A stretch of DNA of 64,000 nucleotides from Mytilus trossulus (taxonomy: Eukaryota; Mollusca; Bivalvia; Mytilida; Mytilidae): positions 48,534,544-48,598,543 of the forward strand of contig NC_086380.1 of assembly GCF_036588685.1 (NCBI RefSeq), given 5' to 3'. Below the pieces are notes generated by a model, which searched no databases, was not told the origin of the DNA, and saw nothing but the letters and a program-made list of their open reading frames with translations. This document shows positions 58,001 through 64,000 of this stretch, piece by piece; the first letter of the stretch is position 1; every line of letters begins with the position of its first letter. A program made the position numbers and the translations under genes.

Positions 58001-61000
58001 CTCTATCTATAATAATATTCAAGATAATAACAAAAAACGGCAAAATTTCCTTAAAATGACTAATTCAGGGGCAGCAACCTAACAGCAGGTTGTCCGATCC
58101 ATCTGCAAATTTCATGGCAGATTGATCTTGACCTGATAAACAATTTTACTCCCTGTCAGATTTGCTCTAAATGCTTTGGTTTTTGAGTTTTAGCCAAAAA
58201 CTGCATTTTACCCCTATGTTCTATTTTTAGCCATGGCGGCCATGTTGGTTGGTTGGCCAGGTCATGCCACACGTTTTTTAAACTAGGTACCCCAATAATG
58301 ATTGCGGCCAAGTTTGTTTTAATTTATCCTGGTAGTTTTAGAGGAGCAGATTTTTGTAAAAGATTACTAAGATTTACGTAAAATGGTTAAAAATTGACTG
58401 AAAAGAGCAATAACTCATAAAGGGGTCAACTGACCATTTTGATCATGTTGACTTATTTGTAGATCTTACTTTGATGAACATTATTTCTGTTTACAGTTTA
58501 TCTCTATCTATAATTATATTCAAGATAATAACGAAAAACAGCAAAATTTCCCTAAAATTACCAATTCCGGGGCAGCAACCCAACAACCAGTTGTCCAATT
58601 CATCTGAAAATTTCAGGGCAGATAGATCTTGAACTGATAAACAATTTACTCCCTATCATTTGCTCTAAATGCTTTGGTTTTCGAGTTATAAGCCAAAAAC
58701 TGCATTTTACCCCTATGTTCTATTTTTAGCCATGGCGGCCATCTTGGTTGATTGGCTGGGTCACGCCACACATTTTTTAAACTAGATACCCCAATGATGA
58801 TTGTGGCCAAGTTTGTTTTAATTTGGCTTGGTAGTTTCAGAGGAGAAGATTTTTGTAAAAGATTACTAAGATTTACCAAAAATAGTTAAAAATTGACTAT
58901 AAAGGGCAATAACTCCTATAGGGGTCAATTGACCATTTTGGTTATGTTGACTTATTTGTAGATCTTACTTTGCTGAACATTATTGCTGTTTACAGTTTAT
59001 CTCTATCGATAATAATATTCAAGAAAATAACCAAAAACAGCAAAATTTCCCCAAAATTACCAATTCAGGGGCAGCAACCCAACAACGGGTTGTCCGATTC
59101 ATCTGAAAATTTCAGGGCAGATAGATCTTGACCTGATAAACAATTTTACCCCATGTCAGATTTGCTCTTAATGCTTTGGTTTTTGAGTTATAAGCCAAAA
59201 ACTGCATTTTACCCCTATGTTCTATTTTTAGCCATGGCGGCCATCTTGGTTGGTTTGGCGGGTCACGCCACACATTTTTAAACAAGATACCCCAATGATG
59301 ATTGTGGCCAAGTTTGGTTTAATTTGGCCCAGTAGTTTCAGAGAAGAAGATTTTTGTAAAAGTTAACGACGACGGACGACGACGGACCCCAAGTGATGAG
59401 AAAAGCTCACTTGGCCCTTCGGGCCAGGTGAGCTAATAATCAAATTTTTAATGTTAAAGGGATATAACTCTAACACCAAGTGTACTAGTAAATAAAAATT
59501 ATTTGTATTAGTATTACTCCTGACTGACTTAATTCTAGCTTTATCAACCAACATATTCTTACAATTTTCTTAGAAATATTTCACATGTGTGTTAAAATCT
59601 AAATGTTTATCTCTTGACAATGATGTTTTGTCCTTCTAAGCTGTTTAATCGATTTCTTCATTTAAGAAATAAAAAATCAAAAGATTTTACAATTTAGTAT
59701 TTATTTTAATATCAATAATCGACAGATAAAGAAACATATTAGTTGGCTGCCTCACTAGGTATGCTAGGTGTGTGTTAACAGACTTTTTTTTTATAAATGA
59801 TATGATTTTTAAAGAAAGTTTAAAAAAAATTAAGATTGATAAAAACAGATAATTATCATCTATCCATCATGTTTATTTCTAAACAAAAAAAATCACCATT
59901 AAATTATCTAATGCTGAAGACACAACAGCATCATCAACCAAACCCTCACTATCCATTATTGAGTAGTCTATTATCTTTCTATTCAGTCGAACTCTCTTAA
60001 CAGTACTACATGCCATAGTTATCCTCATTCAAATGAATTTGATTGTCAAAATTTACATGCATGAAATTAATGACATGTGAACAAGAGCAACCAATTACTC
60101 TAAAATTAGATCTCAATGGCTTCAAAGGTGTATAGATAATTATGTCATTGTTTGTTAATTAGGGAATACAGGGTGGTGTCATAAATAATTGTTCTAATTA
60201 CATGAATTAAGAAAAACACCTGCCAAACTAATTAATACAACTTGCAATTTATGTTTGTATAAACAATAATCTTTAAAACTGTACATATTATAATTTCAAC
60301 AACTTTGTTCACAAAGTGTTATAATGAGATTTCTTTCATATTTTATTTTCATCTATACTTTAGTTTTTTGTTGATTGTAGTAAACAATTTAGAATTAAGG
60401 ATATAATTATTCCGATTATTTAATCTTAATATATGAAATGTAATTTAAAGAACCTAAAGTTACGTTTAGAGCACCATGTGATCTTTCTTGAAATTTGAAC
60501 AAAGATATGAATGAATCAAATTGCTTCATGTCAGCATTTAATGTATTTTTAAAATGAACAGAGTTCAAAACTAATTAAGCTTAAAAAAAATAATCTTATT
60601 CATGTGTCTGTATTTAGTGTGTAAGGGGCAATAATTCTTATTATTTACATAAATAGAACATTTTTGTTGCAGTAAGCTAATTTTAGTAAATTTCACTAAT
60701 AAGATTTATTTACTAATTATTTAAAATGAGGTAATAAAGTTTACATCATTTTCAGAAGTAAACTTGCAAGGGTTAACTAATAGTTATTATTTATATATGA
60801 ATACCTAATAAATAATTTCAAGAAGTGGAGGGATTGCCTCCCCTGACTCACTGCAATATAAATTATTAGAAAAATAGCACCTTCTATCTTGTATGGGAAA
60901 GGATTTGTTTAGGTGTTGAATTCTGGGAATCCATTTGTTAAACTATACGTCTCATATTGAACATTAAAAGATTCTGAATTGAATTATGTGTGAAAATACA

Positions 61001-63762
61001 AATTAAAATTTACAAAATTTAACGTGATTATGATTTAATAAAACACACCTCTAACTCAGATTTACATCTCCTGTTACTACGCCTGACAGGGTAGAAGTCT
61101 GTCAACAAGCTGTTCTGTAGACTAGGTTGAGTAGGCTCTGCTGTCTTTCTGTAAAATATAAGACAAAGAATTTAAGATAATTATTTTCAAGTTTTGATAT
61201 GAGAACTGGTACATGGGACACATCATGAAATCAGATTTTTTTTTATACTGTTAAAAAAAACATTGCTATTTATTTAAATTTGGCTTGATCTTTTTTGGAT
61301 TATGAGCTATTTTTTCATATCATACCACTCAAGTGAAATGGTTTTTTTTCAGTCTTGGAAGAATGAAACAGTGAGAAGTCAAGAGCCTAAGTCAATTCTA
61401 TTGCTTAGGAAAAAAGTGATAACCATAATTAAATGGTCTTACAAATTTCAGGATGTTTCTTAGCTACATCTTATCTCAGGACTGTCACTCTACAGTCTAC
61501 AAGAGATTAAAGCTGAGAAACACACTCTTATTTGATAATCTGTAAGGGTTCGGTGGAACACAGTGTCTTGCCTACTTTTGCTGTTAATCGCAGACACAAC
61601 AAAAATGAGGGAAAAAAAAAAAAAAATATATCCCTCTTGATACTATTTTATGATCATAAGCAAGCTTCTGTCCAAGTTTGGGTGAAATTCAGGAAAGTTC
61701 AAGAAAGTTATTCAAAAACTTTAACCGCAGAGTGATTATTTGTGGATACCACAGCCGAGGACGGAATGTAGGATCGCTATGTCTCACTTTTTTGACAAAA
61801 GTCGAAGGCTCAACAAAAACCATTGATAATATATTTTTTTTACTATAACCAAAAAAATAGATGTTGATCCAAAAACGGAAAAAAGAAAGCATAATTTATG
61901 CAATCAACAGTGCACCTAACTAGGAGATTAAAGAGGCATAAATTGGTCCCTGATATTGCTTAATATAATAGTATTCTTCAAGACTGCCACTCTTATGTTT
62001 AATTTTTGTATTGATAAATCATAACTGTTTAAATTTTGAAATTTTTAGTGAAGTAAACTTATTTCTGCTGTCATAATATTTTGCAGTTTTGAATTTAAAT
62101 GCAAGAACTTTGAAGCCCTCATGCATGAACGAGTTTAAGATAAAAATACAGGTATCAGGTTCTGATCATGTTCCTATCTAAAGCATGTTGTTGGATGGTT
62201 TAGATTAATTTGTCTTATTGTCGAATCAGAGCCCGAAAACAATGGCCTTTAAAACACCTTCTCCTTTTAACTGAGCTTATCATACCGTACAGCGGATTAT
62301 TTTCGCGGGTGTAAAATTTCACGATTTTCATTGGTTTCGGTATACAAAATATTTATCAGTTATTATTTTGGCGGATTTGAAACTTTTATCAATACCTTTG
62401 CATGAAATCTTTTAATTGGCTGAATTTATTTTGGCGATTTTGTCCCATCCGCGAAAATAAGCGAAAATTTCCACCCCGCGAAAATAACCCGCTATACGGT
62501 AGTCCTCAAATTTACATTTTTTTAATGTTGGTCTGTGGACTTAAGCCACAAGTATTGTAAAAGGACCTTCAATAATGGTTCACTTAAAACATCTTCATGT
62601 GTATTATTTTCTCTTTACTTTTAGTAAAATATTTCATTGCCATTTAAAGAAGGAGGCCTCCGGGTGCGGGAATTTCTCGCTACATTGAAGACCTGTTGGT
62701 GACCTTCTGCTGTTGTTTTTTTATTTGGTCGGGTTGTTGTCTCTTTGACACATTCCCCATTTCCATTCTCAATTTTATGAATCTTAATGTAAAAGGGTTT
62801 GGAAATGTAAACAAACTTTTTCCTTGATGCTTTCTTCTTATTCTGTGAAGTAGAATCTGTTTTTGTTGATTTCTTTTGTCTTCCTTTAGGCTTTTCTTCC
62901 TCTTCATCTTTTTCGTCATATTTTTCTAAAAGAACCTTGAAGATACAAACAAAAGATAAGGACTCGTATTGATATTGATCGTCTGTGGACAGTGTGTCTA
63001 TATAAGACTCAGATGCCCTCACTTACAAATATATGTCAAATTCTTCAATTTTTTAATGAACGAAGGGACATAACTCTGGAATGGTTTAAGAATACCACCC
63101 CAAATTTAAATTGGTTCTGTGTTTGGTTTTAATGAGTATTGTGTATAGGTCTTTTAATATTTTGTTGAGGCAAACATAAGTTAGACAACAGGAGGTACTA
63201 ACATGCAGTGCACCCTTCAGCACAAAGTGGGCATAAAAATCTAACAGTAAATGAAACTTATCTTTCCATTCTAAATTTTTGCAGTCGTATAAAAAAGTGC
63301 ATCTTATAAAAACAATAATAACTTATAAAATGTGTGCCCAAGAAATTTGGACAATTCACTAACAATGTAAATTCAGTTTCTAAACCATCAATATCTATAC
63401 ACGAAATCTAACACACTACCTTTTATAGGTGACTATGTGGTATGGGCTTTGCTCATTGTTGAAGGCCATAAGGTGACCTGTAGTTGTAAATTTCTGTGTC
63501 AATTTGTTTTCTTGTGGAAAGTTGTCTTATTGGCAATCATATCACATCTTCTTTTTTTTATATATATATATTCTATAGCAATGTTACAGTACCTGTTTAC
63601 ATTTAGGTTGTTCAGTACTAGAGTTACTGTCTGTTTCAACTTTATCTTTCTGATCTTTTTCATTGTCTTTGGCAGGTGAAGGTTCAGGGGTCAATAATAT
63701 TGAAGAATTGGAAATGTCAATTTTGTTGGTCTTGGTTTCTTTGAATTTTTCATCTTTATCGC
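51864..63762 (-). CDS. KMT5A: KMT5A (SET8/PR-Set7) histone H4K20 monomethyltransferase, last six exons, 5' partial
   Basis: Exons on the minus strand: 63762-63593, 62935-62817, 61148-61049, 56963-56904, 52825-52635 and 52077-51864 (stop TAA 51866-51864). Splice sites are AG/GT throughout and phases join without a break. The product is a nuclear enzyme placing one methyl group on histone H4 Lys20 during chromosome compaction, S-phase control and DNA repair. The N-terminal exons are charged and low-complexity. NSLLTDFYPVRRSNRR is a PIP degron as in human SET8, for PCNA-coupled CRL4-Cdt2 destruction. The SET domain runs from KGRGVIASKDFFRGDFVVEY through GCYMYYF and GRLGRLINHS to EELLYDYGDR and the C-terminal HPWLKS. 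All core residues are present. The start codon and first exons lie beyond 64000. Confidence 0.93.
52635..52825 (-). CDS. KMT5A: KMT5A exon: SET domain N-terminal half
   Basis: 191 nt, acceptor CTTATTGTAG, donor GTAAGT. It encodes VEEIANKGRGVIASKDF, RGDFVVEYAGNLIS and DPSIGCYMYYFTHKTINY, matching human KGRGVIATKQFSRGDFVVEY and DPSTGCYMYYF. It starts in phase 0 and ends with two bases of the next Cys codon. Confidence 0.95.
53241..56617. mobile_element. 3.4-kb TIR element in a KMT5A intron (TAA target duplication)
   Basis: The ends are perfect inverted repeats of about 26 bp: left GGGCTATTCCATTTAAACAT-AGCTCA, right its complement ending GGAATAGCCC. TAA flanks both sides (53238-53240 and 56618-56620). 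A 3-bp TAA duplication and GGG start fit PIF/Harbinger. No transposase frame is visible. The inside is a patchwork with repeated AGGGGAAGTGCTGCCC segments (53883, 54115), TTGCTTCTGTAGGAGG-type segments near 55330-55430 and a short tandem duplication at 56281-56370. Confidence 0.75.
56281..56370 (+). repeat. 46-bp tandem duplication
   Basis: TTAAACCGCATGGTTCTATT, ACCATAGGAAAACA and CCGAGACG occur twice (56281-56326, 56327-56370). The first copy has one extra ATT. Confidence 0.85.
56904..56963 (-). CDS. KMT5A: KMT5A exon: pre-SET helix
   Basis: 60 nt, phase 0 at both ends, acceptor TTTTTTTCAG, donor GTAATA. It encodes KDKQCEIEDKILNKKEEGLK, aligning with human ERKRIDELIESGKEEGMK just before the SET domain. 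It is very short and was placed by frame, splice sites and homology. Confidence 0.88.
57384..57507 (-). repeat. GGTCGGGTTGTTGT dispersed repeat, inverted copy in a KMT5A intron
   Basis: AAATGGGGAATGTGTCAAAG..ACAATAACCCGACCATAGAG..CAGCTGAAGGCTACCAGTGG..GTTCTTCAGCTGGCCC. It is the reverse complement of the family at 2313, 3895 and 24587. Confidence 0.75.
57677..59434 (+). mobile_element. hairpin-ended repeat element D with three about 500-bp units
   Basis: It begins ACTAGAGGCTCCAAAGAGCC (hairpin AGGCTC-CAAA-GAGCCT), then GCTCACCTTGG, and ends AGCTCACTTGGCCCTTCGGG-CCAGGTGAGCT (hairpin GGCCC-TTCG-GGGCC-like). Three units start near 57900, 58405 and 58902, each with GGGGTCAAYTGACCATTTTG, GGGGCAGCAACCYAACA, AAAACTGCATTTTACCCC and AGCCATGGCGGCCAT. 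It has no ORF of its own; the frame at 58646-58879 is incidental. It sits in a KMT5A intron, and a fragment of its 3' end is at 871-940. Confidence 0.75.
59440..61030. other. KMT5A intron sequence without recognised repeat
   Basis: AT-rich, with no coding frame or repeat that I can name. Confidence 0.5.
61049..61148 (-). CDS. KMT5A: KMT5A exon: PIP degron
   Basis: 100 nt, acceptor ATATTTTACAG, donor GTGTGT. After one base completing a Lys codon it encodes KTAEPTQPSLQNSLLTDFYP and VRRSNRRCKSELE. NxxLTDFY with basic residues following is the same form as the human SET8 degron (NRKLTDFYPVRRSSRKS). It ends in phase 0. Confidence 0.93.
62283..62501. mobile_element. 219-bp MITE (ACCGTAYAGCGG ends)
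   Basis: The left end TACCGTACAGCGGATTATTT-TCGCGGG and the reverse complement of the right end TACCGTATAGCGGGTTATTT-TCGCGGGG give inverted repeats of about 28 bp. The inside is rich in GCGAAAAT / ATTTTGGCG. It lies in the KMT5A intron between 61148 and 62817. No ORF. Confidence 0.8.
62649..62778 (+). repeat. GGTCGGGTTGTTGT dispersed repeat, 38 bp from a KMT5A donor
   Basis: GGAGGCCTCCGGGTGCGGGA..CTACATTGAAGACCTGTTGG..GGTCGGGTTGTTGTCTCTTT..CATTCTCAATTTTATGA. Its right end is 38 bp from the end of the exon 62817-62935. Confidence 0.8.
62817..62935 (-). CDS. KMT5A: KMT5A exon: lysine-rich segment
   Basis: 119 nt encoding VLLEKYDEKDEEEEKPKGRQ and KKSTKTDSTSQNKKKASRK. Acceptor TATCTTCAAG (a weaker AG at 62928-62927 would create a stop codon at the junction), donor GTTTGT. 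It starts in phase 0 after CAG of the previous exon and ends with AA, completed by the first A of the next. Boundaries rest on phase agreement rather than strong conservation. Confidence 0.75.
63425..63565 (+). repeat. dispersed mussel repeat (GGGCTTTGCTCATTGTTGAAGGCC)
   Basis: TTTTATAGGTGACTATGTGG..GGGCTTTGCTCATTGTTGAA..GTCTTATTGGCAATCATATC-ACATCTTCTTT. It lies about 30 bp from exon 63593-63762. Confidence 0.8.
63593..63762 (-). CDS. KMT5A: KMT5A exon: acidic/lysine-rich N-terminal segment
   Basis: 170 nt, acceptor ATATTATTTCAG, donor GTACTG. Two bases complete an upstream codon, then DKDEKFKETKTNKIDISNSS, ILLTPEPSPAKDNEKDQKDK and VETDSNSSTEQPKCKQ, in phase 0 at the end. TPEP and SPAK are possible CDK-type sites, known as a mode of SET8 control in vertebrates; here it is only a motif. 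This is the most upstream exon in the window. Confidence 0.75.
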
Positions 63763-63794
63763 CTGAAATAATATTTTGAACATTAATGCATATT

Positions 63795-63905
63795 CATTGA
63801 AGGCCGTACTTTAACCTATAATGGTTTAATTTTTAGATTGTTATTTGGATGGAGAGTTGTCTCATTGGCACTCACACCACATCTTCCTATATCTATATTC
63901 ATAGA
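63795..63905 (+). repeat. second copy of the GTTGAAGGCC repeat, other side of the exon
   Basis: CATTGAAGGCCGTACTTTAACCTATAATGG..GATGGAGAGTTGTCTCATTGGCACTCACACCACATCTTCC. Same family and orientation as 63425-63565. Confidence 0.7.
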
Positions 63906-64000
63906 AGCCCAGCAAAGCACATATTGGTGGCAATATTTAACTATTTTGTTGGTGTTCTCTCTGAATGGTTCACTCTATGCTCATACAGCACACTCAATTT

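Noticed and set aside
62921..62928. Alternative KMT5A acceptor GTTCTTTTAG at 62928-62927
   Set aside because: Joining there would need a 1-nt carry from the previous exon (donor within AAATGTAAAC), which creates a stop at the junction; the CAAG acceptor at 62936 joins in phase 0.
62621..63022. 133-aa minus-strand frame across the KMT5A exon
   Set aside because: It is the exon 62817-62935 plus read-through into flanking intron and a dispersed repeat; the splice sites and phases give the shorter exon.

Overview
The window looks like nuclear DNA from a bivalve mollusc, most likely a mytilid mussel. It is AT-rich, has intron-containing genes, and is full of dispersed repeats that I recognise from Mytilus sequence. 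There are no bacterial operons, no CRISPR array, and no tRNA or rRNA genes that I can support.

Host genes are sparse. (1) 5662-6470 (+) is the terminal exon of an NHL/beta-propeller protein of the TRIM type, followed by polyadenylation signals. (2) 10541-10954 (-) is the main exon of a secreted IL-17-like cytokine. A dead paralogue lies at 20409-20765 (-). Both sit in a diverged direct segmental duplication, about 9.2-13.64 kb against about 18.33-22.68 kb. (3) 28055-29368 (+) is an intact, apparently single-coding-exon helical protein resembling the rapunzel family. (4) 51864-63762 (-) holds the last six exons of KMT5A (SET8/PR-Set7), the histone H4K20 monomethyltransferase. All splice sites and phases agree. 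The PCNA-dependent degron and the complete catalytic SET core are visible; the 5' end runs off the right edge.

The rest is mostly mobile DNA. 4.96-5.25 kb: a TTCGAA-rich MITE. 1.4-2.0 and 15.7-16.5 kb: tandem arrays, the second carrying a perfect CRE palindrome in every unit. 16.7-18.0 kb: a decayed Tc1-like transposon. 18.50-19.32 kb: a foldback element with a perfect 8-bp target duplication. 31.43-39.10 kb: a complete Ty3/gypsy-type LTR retrotransposon on the minus strand, with LTRs, abutting primer-binding site and 4-bp target duplication, but many frameshifts that mostly fall in short homopolymers. 39.6-42.3 kb: two tandem copies of a reverse-transcriptase ORF remnant. 42.7-49.3 kb: repeat-on-repeat territory, including a multiply nested series of hairpin-ended elements that carry internal tandem repeats.

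The KMT5A introns hold a 3.4-kb element with terminal inverted repeats and TAA flanks, a 1.76-kb hairpin-ended element with three roughly 500-bp units, and a 219-bp MITE. The genes do not form a shared pathway; what links the regions is duplication and transposition. The clearest histories are the IL-17 duplication (one copy live, one dead, each hit by different insertions) and the insertion-within-insertion cluster at 45.9-49.3 kb.
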